From Bacillota bacterium (GTDB lineage: Bacteria > Bacillota > Clostridia > Christensenellales > CAG-138): a stretch of 6,737 bases of DNA. The notes beneath the pieces were generated by a model. It saw only the letters and a list, made by a program, of their open reading frames with translations. It was not told the origin of the DNA and ran no database searches. Location of the stretch: assembly GCA_023453725.1 (NCBI GenBank), contig JAEXTB010000149.1, positions 1 to 6,737 of the forward strand, written 5' to 3'. Of this stretch, positions 1 through 5,500 are shown piece after piece; position 1 is the first letter of the stretch; each line of letters opens with the position of its first letter. Position numbers and translations under genes: made by a program.

Positions 1-1394
1 GGGTGGGGCTTTTGTCCCGCTTTAAAACGCCGCTGGAGCAGAAAGCGGTAAAGAAAGCGCTGGCAGAGGGTACCGTCGATATCGTCGTCGGCACACACGC
101 GATTTTGGGCAAGGAAGTTAAATTCAAAGACCTCGGCCTTTTGATTGTGGACGAAGAGCAGCGCTTTGGCGTTGGGCACAAAGAGCAGATCAAAAACATG
201 AAGACGAGCGTCGACGTCCTGACATTGACCGCAACACCCATCCCAAGGACGCTGCATATGTCCATGATCGGCATCCGCGACATGAGTGTCATTGAGACCC
301 CGCCGGAGGATCGCTTCCCCGTACAAACATATGTGCTGGAATATTCCGAAACATTGCTGTGCGATGCGGTCAACAAGGAACTCTCCCGCGGCGGGCAGTG
401 CTATATTGTTTATAACCAGGTGCAGCGGCTGGAACGGTACGCCGCGCATTTAAAAGAACTGCTGCCCGAGGCATCCATCGCAGTTGCGCATGGGCAGATG
501 CCCGAGCACGCGCTTGAGCGCGTGATGCTCGATTTTATGGAAGGCCGCTACAACGTTCTTCTTTGCAGCACTATCATCGAAAACGGATTGGACATTTCCA
601 ACGCCAACACGATGTTTGTGCTGGATTCTGACAAAATGGGCCTCTCACAGCTCTACCAGCTGCGCGGCAGGGTAGGTCGCTCCACCCGGCTTGGCTACGC
701 CTACTTTATGTTTGAACGCGATAAGTCGCTTTCCGAGGTGGCGCACAAGAGGCTTTCCGCTCTGACGGAGTTTGCGCAGTTTGGCGCTGGCCGTGAAATT
801 GCCCTGCGGGATCTTGAAATACGCGGCGCCGGGAGCTTATTAGGCGCACAGCAGCACGGGCATATCGCCGACATCGGCTATGAATACTACACCAAACTGA
901 TGGGGCAGGCCATTAAGGAAGCGCGAGGGGAAATCACCGGGCCGCCGGAAGTGGATACCGTTATCGACATCCCCATCGACGCGCACATTCCAAAGTGGTA
1001 CATCAAGAGCGAAGTACAGAGGCTCTCCATGTACAAGCGCATTGCGCTCATTTCCGACCGCGCCATGCTTTACGATGTGCAGGAGGAAATGGAGGACCGG
1101 TTCGGCAATATTCCGGAAGCAACGCAGAACCTCATCGATACCGCCTACATCAAAGCGCTCGCTTCACGCTCCCAGGCTTCCGGCCTTACAGTGCGGGAGG
1201 GCTTTGCCAAACTCACATTCCATGCGGATGCGCAGCTGGACGGGGCGCGCCTTGTGGCAGCGGCCACCAACTTTGGCGCGCAGCTTGTGCCCGGGGAGAC
1301 AACGGCACTGGTATTTAGAAAAGCAGGCGCAGATGTTTCCCAAATGCTGCAGGCCCTGCCGCCCTTCCTGGAGGAATTGTGCGGATGCGTATAG
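1..1394 (+). CDS. mfd: Transcription-repair coupling factor Mfd, C-terminal part (5' end outside window)
   Basis: Mfd is a cytoplasmic, ATP-driven DNA translocase that removes RNA polymerase stalled at lesions and recruits the UvrA repair machinery. The visible 463 residues begin inside the helicase core. Motif II DEEQ is at residues 50-53, motif III TATPIPRT at 76-83, and the second RecA lobe carries STIIENGLDI at 189-198 and motif VI QLRGRVGR at 219-226. The Mfd/RecG-type TRG region follows at about 250-300 (FGAGREIALRDLEIRGAGSL). The C-terminal TRCF (D7) domain, which masks the UvrA-binding region in the family, covers about 315-463. Mfd is normally about 1,150 residues, so roughly 60% of the N-terminal side lies upstream. 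The frame is open from the first base, and the GTG at base 3 is an internal valine, not a start. The D7 domain separates it from RecG. The stop overlaps the next gene. Confidence 0.97.
   Translation, partial: VGLLSRFKTPLEQKAVKKALAEGTVDIVVGTHAILGKEVKFKDLGLLIVDEEQRFGVGHKEQIKNMKTSVDVLTLTATPIPRTLHMSMIGIRDMSVIETPPEDRFPVQTYVLEYSETLLCDAVNKELSRGGQCYIVYNQVQRLERYAAHLKELLPEASIAVAHGQMPEHALERVMLDFMEGRYNVLLCSTIIENGLDISNANTMFVLDSDKMGLSQLYQLRGRVGRSTRLGYAYFMFERDKSLSEVAHKRLSALTEFAQFGAGREIALRDLEIRGAGSLLGAQQHGHIADIGYEYYTKLMGQAIKEARGEITGPPEVDTVIDIPIDAHIPKWYIKSEVQRLSMYKRIALISDRAMLYDVQEEMEDRFGNIPEATQNLIDTAYIKALASRSQASGLTVREGFAKLTFHADAQLDGARLVAAATNFGAQLVPGETTALVFRKAGADVSQMLQALPPFLEELCGCV
1370..1375 (+). promoter_or_regulatory. 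Ribosome binding site of the hydrolase gene, inside the mfd 3' end
   Basis: GGAGGA lies within the last codons of mfd. GGAGG is 10 bases before the ATG at 1385 but only 4 bases before the in-frame GTG at 1379, so it decides in favour of the ATG start. Its position inside the upstream gene suggests translational coupling. Confidence 0.7.
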
Positions 1395-2401
1395 AAAATG
1401 CCCCCAAAACAGGACAGCCGACAAGGCACCATCGGCTGTTAAAGGCTCTGCTTGTGGCACTTGGCGTATTTGTTGTAGTGCTGCTCATAGCGCCGTTTGT
1501 CATCATCCCCATCGCCACTATTGGCCCCATCGCTTACGACGGCAACACGGATTTACACCCGCTGCAGGATATCTATACGCCCGAAGAATTCGGCATTTTA
1601 GCAAACGAGCGGATGCTGATCACGGAGGATGGCTATTCCATATGGACATCCGAAGTATCGGTACCCGTCCCCAAAGCAATCGTCATTTACCTCACGGGCA
1701 TTCAACAGCCTTCTGTGACCTATTTTTATCCTCACGCCAAATGGATGCAGGAAAACGGATATGCCTCCCTTCTTCTGGAAGTGCGCGGCCACGGCAACAG
1801 CAGCGGAGTCCGTGTTTGCCTTGGCTATGAGGAAACGCGGGATGTGCAGGCCGCCGTATCCTACCTGAAGGGACAAACAAAGTACGCCGATGTCCCAATC
1901 GTATTGCACGGCGTCTCCATGGGCGGAGCGATTGCCATTAATGCCTTTGGTCAACTTCCCGAGGTAGATGGGTTGATCGCCATGTCCGCGTACTCCAGCT
2001 TTGAAGATGTGGTATGCGATACTATGGCGCAGCACAGTATGCCTTCCCCGATCATTGCACTGGAGCGTCCGCTTCTTAGGCTTGCTTCCTCGCTTCTCTT
2101 TGGAAAGAGCATAGTGGAAGAAAACACGCCGCTTGCGCAAATACAAAACATCGGCGAACGGCCTGCGCTGCTGATCGCATCAGAAGGAGATACTTCCGTG
2201 CCTTCTGTCAACATGCAAAGGCTGCTTGCTGTTGCGCCAGAGCACACGCAAAGCTGGCTGCTTCCTTCCGACGCACATTTTATTGTGAAGGACAATGATT
2301 TTTCGGCCGTTCGTCAGGATACGGAATACTGTAAACGGATACTCGATTTTCTTGAAGATGTCGTCTCTGAACAGAAAACCACCAATAAGCAAAGCGCCTG
2401 A
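1385..2401 (+). CDS. Membrane-anchored alpha/beta hydrolase (lysophospholipase/monoacylglycerol-lipase-like)
   Basis: The product has 338 residues from the chosen ATG (340 from the in-frame GTG at 1379, which sits too close to the GGAGG). Residues about 19-43 form a hydrophobic segment (ALLVALGVFVVVLLIAPFVI) preceded by Lys, Arg and His residues, which fits an N-terminal signal anchor with the catalytic domain outside. The domain shows the alpha/beta hydrolase pattern: an oxyanion-region strand at about 98-105, RGHGNSSG at 134-141, the nucleophile elbow GVSMGG at 176-181 (Ser178), an acid candidate in SEGD (Asp269) and the base in SDAH (His298). This layout is typical of serine hydrolases acting on lipid or ester substrates; the actual substrate cannot be read. 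The gene overlaps mfd by 10 bases and is probably cotranscribed with it, though no functional link is known to me. It ends directly in a terminator. Confidence 0.85.
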   Translation: MRIENAPKTGQPTRHHRLLKALLVALGVFVVVLLIAPFVIIPIATIGPIAYDGNTDLHPLQDIYTPEEFGILANERMLITEDGYSIWTSEVSVPVPKAIVIYLTGIQQPSVTYFYPHAKWMQENGYASLLLEVRGHGNSSGVRVCLGYEETRDVQAAVSYLKGQTKYADVPIVLHGVSMGGAIAINAFGQLPEVDGLIAMSAYSSFEDVVCDTMAQHSMPSPIIALERPLLRLASSLLFGKSIVEENTPLAQIQNIGERPALLIASEGDTSVPSVNMQRLLAVAPEHTQSWLLPSDAHFIVKDNDFSAVRQDTEYCKRILDFLEDVVSEQKTTNKQSA

Positions 2402-2413
2402 CGGCGCTTTTTT
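2391..2413 (+). terminator. Intrinsic terminator between convergent genes, containing both stop codons
   Basis: An 8-bp stem AAAGCGCC / GGCGCTTT (2391-2398 with 2403-2410) closes a 4-base loop TGAC and is followed by further T residues on the + strand. The hydrolase stop TGA (2399-2401) lies in the loop, and the TAA stop of the convergent GNAT gene (2414-2412) lies at the edge of the T tract. On the - strand the sequence after the stem is GCTTATT, a poor U tract, so termination should be stronger for the + strand unit. Confidence 0.85.
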
Positions 2414-2942
2414 ATAACACATATTCATACAGGAAGAAGTGGGGTAGCCCGTAGCTTGCATACCCCAGATCAACTTTTGCAACATACCGGAATCCACATT
2501 TTTCATAAAGCGCGATGGCAGGAAAGTTGTTTTCATATACATCCAGGCGAACCGCTTTTTGCTTCTGCTCCTTTGCGTGAGAGAGCGCGAACCGCATCAA
2601 TTCGTTCCCGATACCGCGATTAAGATAAGCGGGATGGACCACCAACGTATGAATGACGATGATATCCGCATATTCCGCGTCAATCAGCCAAGTTGCGCTA
2701 TGGTAGGCTTCCTCCGGTTCATGGCTCAAAATGACCGAGCCTGCGATTTTGTCGTTTACTATATACACAAACAGTGTTCCTTCTTCTGCCGCCCGCTGCG
2801 CGTTTTCACGCACCGGGTAAATGCCCTTGCGCCAGCCGGGGTAATTGATGGTGGCCGCCAAGTGATCATTGAGCGTATCATAAAGCGCGGCTAGTTCCGC
2901 TACATCCGCAATTGTCCCTTTCCGGATACCGTTGTCTGTCAT
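2412..2942 (-). CDS. GNAT-family N-acetyltransferase
   Basis: The product has 176 residues, a normal length for a single-domain GNAT enzyme, which transfers an acetyl group from acetyl-CoA to an amine of a small molecule or protein. The central strand and acetyl-CoA pyrophosphate loop are seen as IHTLVVHPAYLNRGIGNELM (residues 97-116), with NRGIGNEL as the motif A loop. Motif B is VRLDVYENNFPAIALYEKCG (131-150), the usual strand, Asn and Tyr-containing helix ending in CGF. The acceptor substrate cannot be predicted. The start is the ATG at 2942, eight bases after GGGGAGGA; an in-frame GTG at 2963 would add seven residues, but the ribosome site lies inside that extension. The gene is monocistronic, with a promoter just beyond the terminator of its upstream neighbour, and it converges on the hydrolase gene. 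Confidence 0.9.
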   Translation of the reverse strand: MTDNGIRKGTIADVAELAALYDTLNDHLAATINYPGWRKGIYPVRENAQRAAEEGTLFVYIVNDKIAGSVILSHEPEEAYHSATWLIDAEYADIIVIHTLVVHPAYLNRGIGNELMRFALSHAKEQKQKAVRLDVYENNFPAIALYEKCGFRYVAKVDLGYASYGLPHFFLYEYVL

Positions 2943-2950
2943 GCTCCTTT

Positions 2951-2958
2951 TCCTCCCC
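2951..2958 (-). promoter_or_regulatory. Ribosome binding site fixing the GNAT start
   Basis: On the - strand GGGGAGGA ends eight bases before the ATG at 2942. A second AGGAG lies one base before the ATG, too close to serve. This favours the 176-residue product over the longer GTG-initiated version. Confidence 0.75.
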
Positions 2959-2980
2959 TGCACAATCTACAAACGTGCAG
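2958..2980 (-). repeat. Short inverted repeat in the GNAT 5' leader
   Basis: CTGCAC (2980-2975 on the - strand) is matched by GTGCAG (2963-2958) across 11 bases. The 3' arm touches the first base of GGGGAGGA. It may form a weak hairpin near the ribosome site or an operator half-site pair, but six pairs can occur by chance. Confidence 0.3.
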
Positions 2981-2988
2981 CATGCTTT

Positions 2989-3018
2989 ATGGTAATCGTT
3001 TCCCAAAGACGCTGTCAA
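2989..3018 (-). promoter_or_regulatory. Sigma-A-type promoter for the GNAT gene
   Basis: A perfect -35 box TTGACA (3018-3013) is followed after 18 bases by TACCAT (2994-2989), which matches TATAAT at four of six positions. This leaves a leader of roughly 40 bases before the ATG at 2942. It sits immediately downstream of the terminator of the cysteine-rich gene, so the GNAT gene appears independently transcribed. Confidence 0.55.
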
Positions 3019-3030
3019 GCCCGGCCCTAT

Positions 3031-3063
3031 AAAAAGCAAAGACCGGTCAATATGACCGGCCTT
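3031..3063 (-). terminator. Intrinsic terminator of the cysteine-rich protein gene
   Basis: On the - strand an 11-bp stem AAGGCCGGTCA / TGACCGGTCTT with one G-U pair closes a TAT loop and is followed by TGCTTTTT. The stem begins 31 bases after the stop codon at 3095-3097. Confidence 0.88.
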
Positions 3064-3094
3064 GCTGTTGGCGTTTGTATTGTCCATCAACCGC

Positions 3095-3994
3095 TTATTT
3101 GTTGCAGTTGTAGAGACCGCTGTTTTGAAGTTGGTTCAAAATGCCGTTGACATCAACGGAGCCGCTGCCGGTGGGGCAGTTGGAGCTGGAGGAAACGCGG
3201 GTCCGGGCCTGGTTGAGCGCATTGGATACGGCGTCCTGGATCTGGGCGCGGGCATCGCTGCTGCTGCCGCCTGTGGGGCAATTGGAGCTGCTGTTCTGGG
3301 GCACGGACTCCACTTTGTTGGTAGAATTGCTCGTGGGGCAGTTGGAAGAAGTGTAACTCCTGATCGCTTCCTTGGCCTTAGCGATGGCGTCATTGATATC
3401 CGTCGGGCAGGGAGTGGCGACAACTTCTTCTGCATCTTCCTGCGTTTCTTCGGTTACAACAGCTTGTACATCGGCGCTGTCATCCGTATCGGATACAACC
3501 GCTTCTACCTGGGTATCATCGGTTGCTTCTTCTGCCGGTTCCTCTTCTACAACGGGCGCACACTTCGTCTGGGCACAGGTATCCTTGCAGCCCGCAGTTA
3601 AGCAATCGGCTGCGTCACAGCCATTTGCCGCACAATCTGCCTCCGTGCAGGAATTCGATTGTTCTTCAGAAGCGGAGCCGGTGTTAGCGCAGGTGTTCTG
3701 CGTACAATCCGTGGTGATACATTCTGTACCGTCACAGTTCACCTTGGTGCAATCCGGAGTCGTGCAATCGCCTGTCTCACAGACGGGGCCATAGCGCAAT
3801 ACTTCTTTGGTCAATCCGCATTTGTTGAGAATGTCGTCGATATCGCTTGCGGTAAGCTTGTATTTCGCCAGGCAGTTGTTAATCGGGGATGTGTTCGCCG
3901 TCGGACATGTGGAGGCGGCAAGCGCAGGGGAAGCTACAGCAAGTACCAATAAAAGGGCAAGGGACGTTGCTGCGATTTGCAGGATTCGCTTCAT
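3095..3994 (-). CDS. Exported cysteine-rich protein with a Cys-x4 ladder and NCPT repeats, unknown family
   Basis: The product has 299 residues and I do not recognise its family. Residues 1-26 are a clear Sec signal peptide: MKR, a Leu/Ala-rich core, and SPALA before the likely cut at 26/27. There are 22 cysteines. After a small N-terminal part (Cys30, 41, 59), residues 72-145 form a ladder with Cys exactly every fifth residue at 72-102 (seven Cys) and 116-136 (five Cys), then Cys140 and 145; Asp, Asn or Glu often precedes the Cys (GDC, PDC, VNC, TEC, TDC, ADC). Residues 149-192 are acidic, with 18 Asp/Glu and no Lys or Arg. From 194 onward, predicted amphipathic helices alternate with Cys-Pro-Thr motifs (196, 219, 239, 273), and another lies at Cys30. 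No sortase or membrane anchor is seen. A role in metal binding, a disulfide scaffold or the cell surface is only inference. AGGAG ends 10 bases before the ATG, and the gene has its own terminator. Confidence 0.85.
   Translation of the reverse strand: MKRILQIAATSLALLLVLAVASPALAASTCPTANTSPINNCLAKYKLTASDIDDILNKCGLTKEVLRYGPVCETGDCTTPDCTKVNCDGTECITTDCTQNTCANTGSASEEQSNSCTEADCAANGCDAADCLTAGCKDTCAQTKCAPVVEEEPAEEATDDTQVEAVVSDTDDSADVQAVVTEETQEDAEEVVATPCPTDINDAIAKAKEAIRSYTSSNCPTSNSTNKVESVPQNSSSNCPTGGSSSDARAQIQDAVSNALNQARTRVSSSSNCPTGSGSVDVNGILNQLQNSGLYNCNK
3171..3347 (-). repeat. Three DNA copies encoding the SNCPT motif
   Basis: On the + strand GTGGGGCARTTGGA occurs at 3171, 3273 and 3333, spaced 102 and 60 bases apart, both whole numbers of codons. 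On the coding strand these encode Ser-Asn-Cys-Pro-Thr preceded by a serine run. The nearly identical codons suggest recent internal duplication rather than convergence at protein level alone. Confidence 0.75.
3560..3781 (-). repeat. Pentapeptide Cys-x4 ladder region
   Basis: This stretch encodes residues 72-145 of the cysteine-rich protein. Cysteine recurs at 72, 77, 82, 87, 92, 97 and 102, then at 116, 121, 126, 131 and 136, followed by 140 and 145. The residue before Cys is usually Asp, Asn, Glu or Gly and the one after is often Thr or Ala. The repeat is defined by spacing; DNA-level identity between units is low. Confidence 0.85.
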
Positions 3995-4004
3995 TGTTTT
4001 GCAT

Positions 4005-4063
4005 CTCCTTTTGTTTGATGTATGTATAATAACACACTTTATACATTGCCTCCAGTGAACAAA
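4005..4063 (-). promoter_or_regulatory. Leader of the cysteine-rich gene, with block and hairpin shared with the SH3/CAP gene
   Basis: Reading toward the gene: TTTGTTCACTGG (4063-4052), then an inverted repeat TGTATAA / TTATACA (4045-4039 with 4029-4023) whose loop is AGTGTGTTA, then 12 bases, then AAGGAG (4010-4005), with the ATG at 3994. The same order, the TGTTA-containing loop and the 12-base spacing occur before the SH3/CAP gene. The stem has only one G-C pair and would be weak alone. I found no convincing sigma-A promoter here, so the block itself may hold promoter elements. Confidence 0.5.
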
Positions 4064-4072
4064 TTATTAATC

Positions 4073-4104
4073 AAACGCTTAACATTAGGCGTTTTTATAT
4101 TTTT
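4073..4104 (+). terminator. Terminator-like hairpin upstream of the cysteine-rich gene
   Basis: AAACGCTTAA (4073-4082) can pair with TTAGGCGTTT (4085-4094), with one T-G pair; a realistic loop uses ACAT with nine pairs. On the + strand it is followed by TATATTTTT, like an intrinsic terminator, but no + strand gene precedes it. It may block antisense transcription, or on the - strand be the first hairpin of the gene's leader, in the same relative place as the hairpin before the SH3/CAP gene. Confidence 0.45.
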
Positions 4105-4177
4105 GAGAATGTATACTCCCATCATAGCCTGAATTTGGAGATGAAAGCACGGATTTCATATATGCAACTTTTCCTGC

Positions 4178-4206
4178 AAAAAGGGTCTGCCAAATCGGCA
4201 GACCCT
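4178..4206 (-). terminator. Intrinsic terminator of the SH3/CAP protein gene
   Basis: On the - strand a perfect 10-bp stem AGGGTCTGCC / GGCAGACCCT with a 5-base loop GATTT is followed by a run of T residues. It lies 27 bases after the stop codon and separates this gene from the cysteine-rich gene downstream. Confidence 0.93.
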
Positions 4207-4233
4207 ATTACTTGAATTCAGACGCTTATCACA

Positions 4234-5403
4234 TTAATACCCGAACAGGTGTACCCAATAGGTGACGCCATTGACACGCAGGCAGGCTGCGCCTGTCTTT
4301 GTAAAGCTGGTGCGCATGGCATTCTCCCTGTGGCCTTGGGAATTCATAAACCCGTCTGCAGCGCTCTGCGCCGTAGGCAGGCCGCTGCCCTTTGCAATGT
4401 TTTCACCATTGATATGCTCAGGGTCAACCGTGAACACCATGGTGCCGTCCGGGCGCTCGTGGTCAAACTTCTGTACAATTTCCTGCACACGGATCTTCGC
4501 TGCTTTGTTCAGTGCATCCGTCGTGGTCAGCTTCGCGATGCCGGACTGAGAACGGTAATTGTTGATGATGCTGATGAGCTGTGCTGCGCCTGCGTCGTCA
4601 TATCCACTCTGGCTGCTGGAGCCGGAACCGGTGCTGCCGTTGGTGCCGCCAGAATAGCTGCTTGCGGTCAAGTATTGGCTGCTCACATAGCCTGTACCGC
4701 CGTTGTAGCTGATCTTGGTCCAGCTGCCGCTTGTGCCAAGCCTCGGTACGATGGTGCCTTTATACAGCGAACCTATGATGCTATAGCCGGTGCCCGGCCC
4801 GCTGCGCACGTTTACATTTGCTGTTGCGGCAACATAGCCGGTATCCGTCGTGCTGCCGCCGGAAGAACTTCCGCCGGTGGACGAGCCCGCCGCCTTCAGA
4901 TACGTGGAGCTGACATAGCCCTTTTGGCCGTTAAAGTTTATGATTGTCCATGTGCCAGAGGTGCCGTATTTTTCAACGGTCGTGCCCTGGGCCAGCACGC
5001 CAAGCTTGGAATAGCCTGTCCCCGGACCGGTTCTGACATTGACGTTGGCGGTAGCCGTCACTTTTCCGGTTGCGGTAGATGTGCCGGTGGAACCGATGGC
5101 CTTAAGATAATCGGAGCTGACATAGGCCTGTTTGCCATTGTAGTTAATGACCGTCCAGCTGCCGCTTGTGCCGACCTTCTCTACCTTGGTGCCCCGCGCG
5201 AGGACGCCAAGTTTTGTGTATCCGGTGCCGGGTCCGCTTCGGACATTGACGTTTGCTGTGGCTTCTACATAAGAGGCGGCAAGCACCTCAACCGTTACAT
5301 ATGCATCCGCTCCGCTCTGTTCCGCCGCCAGCGCAGGCATGGCAAACGCCATGGACAGGGCAAGCACAAGGCTGAGGGCTGCAGTTTGCAGGAAACGCTT
5401 CAT
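4234..5403 (-). CDS. Secreted protein with three bacterial SH3 domains and a CAP/SCP domain
   Basis: The product has 389 residues. Residues 1-26 are a Sec signal peptide (MKRFLQ, hydrophobic core, MPALA) with a likely cut at 26/27. Three SH3b (SH3_3-type) domains follow at about 45-101, 114-170 and 189-246, each with the signature ATANVNVR-[ST]-GPGTGY and ending in YVSS-x-YL. They are joined by Ser/Gly/Thr-rich linkers. SH3b domains usually bind peptidoglycan. Residues about 271-389 are a bacterial CAP (SCP/PR1, YkwD-like) domain with FDHERPDG (His315), GENIA (Glu334) and GHREN (His358, Glu360), the expected cavity residues; the biochemical role of bacterial CAP domains is largely unsettled. 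No LPxTG or C-terminal membrane segment is present. I chose the ATG at 5403, nine bases after AAGGAG; the reading frame runs 38 codons further upstream, through the promoter and leader. A terminator follows. Confidence 0.93.
   Translation of the reverse strand: MKRFLQTAALSLVLALSMAFAMPALAAEQSGADAYVTVEVLAASYVEATANVNVRSGPGTGYTKLGVLARGTKVEKVGTSGSWTVINYNGKQAYVSSDYLKAIGSTGTSTATGKVTATANVNVRTGPGTGYSKLGVLAQGTTVEKYGTSGTWTIINFNGQKGYVSSTYLKAAGSSTGGSSSGGSTTDTGYVAATANVNVRSGPGTGYSIIGSLYKGTIVPRLGTSGSWTKISYNGGTGYVSSQYLTASSYSGGTNGSTGSGSSSQSGYDDAGAAQLISIINNYRSQSGIAKLTTTDALNKAAKIRVQEIVQKFDHERPDGTMVFTVDPEHINGENIAKGSGLPTAQSAADGFMNSQGHRENAMRTSFTKTGAACLRVNGVTYWVHLFGY
4666..5271 (-). repeat. Three tandem SH3b repeats
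   Basis: Units at 5271-5101, 5064-4894 and 4839-4666 encode homologous domains of about 57 residues. The first two are closest to each other (both contain KLGVLA and VEK-x-GTSG); the third is more diverged (IIGSLYKGT), which suggests that one and two arose from the later duplication. Confidence 0.85.
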
Positions 5404-5412
5404 TTTTGTGTA

Positions 5413-5470
5413 CTCCTTCTTTGGTTTTCTAAATCGTAACACGATTTTACACGGAACGCCAATGAACAAA
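5413..5470 (-). promoter_or_regulatory. Leader of the SH3/CAP gene with the shared block and TGTTA-loop hairpin
   Basis: Reading toward the gene: TTTGTTCATTGG (5470-5459), then the hairpin AAATCG-TGTTA-CGATTT (5447-5431), then 12 bases, then AAGGAG (5418-5413), nine bases before the ATG. The block matches that of the cysteine-rich gene at 11 of 12 positions. The stem sequence differs but TGTTA in the loop is kept, and GTGTTA lies exactly 16 bases after the block in both genes. Confidence 0.55.
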
Positions 5471-5495
5471 GCATAAATAAACCCACATGCTTTGT
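5466..5495 (-). repeat. 9-bp inverted repeat at the expected transcript start of the SH3/CAP gene
   Basis: ACAAAGCAT (5495-5487 on the - strand) pairs perfectly with ATGCTTTGT (5474-5466) across 12 bases. With the -10 box at 5506-5501, transcription should begin near 5494, so this would be a hairpin at the 5' end of the mRNA or an operator over the start site. Confidence 0.6.
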
Positions 5496-5500
5496 GCGAA

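Noticed and set aside
1042..1830. Open frame of 262 codons spanning the mfd/hydrolase junction
   Set aside because: It overlaps two genes with unmistakable motifs in other frames; its translation is rich in Arg, Cys, Pro and His like a frame shadow.
1598..2146. - strand open frame opposite the hydrolase gene
   Set aside because: No recognisable domain, and it lies wholly inside the hydrolase coding region with its intact catalytic motifs.
3062..3601. + strand open frame (179 codons) opposite the cysteine-rich gene
   Set aside because: Low-complexity Gly/Ala translation produced by the repeats; it overlaps the terminator of the real gene and has no good ribosome site.
4141..4159. Inverted repeat ATGAAA / TTTCAT between the two exported-protein genes
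   Set aside because: Only six A/T-rich pairs with no T tract, promoter or gene in a fitting position; expected by chance.
4249..5439. Long open frame (396 codons) on the + strand opposite the SH3/CAP gene
   Set aside because: Its Ala/Gly/Cys-rich translation is the complement of Ser/Thr/Gly-rich repeats, it shows no domain, and the - strand frame has clear SH3 and CAP motifs, signal peptide, ribosome site and terminator.
5431..5451. TAACAC/TTACAC direct repeat resembling a PhoP box before the SH3/CAP gene
   Set aside because: The 10-base period and lack of further copies do not fit the usual 11-base spacing, and the cysteine-rich gene leader does not preserve it well.
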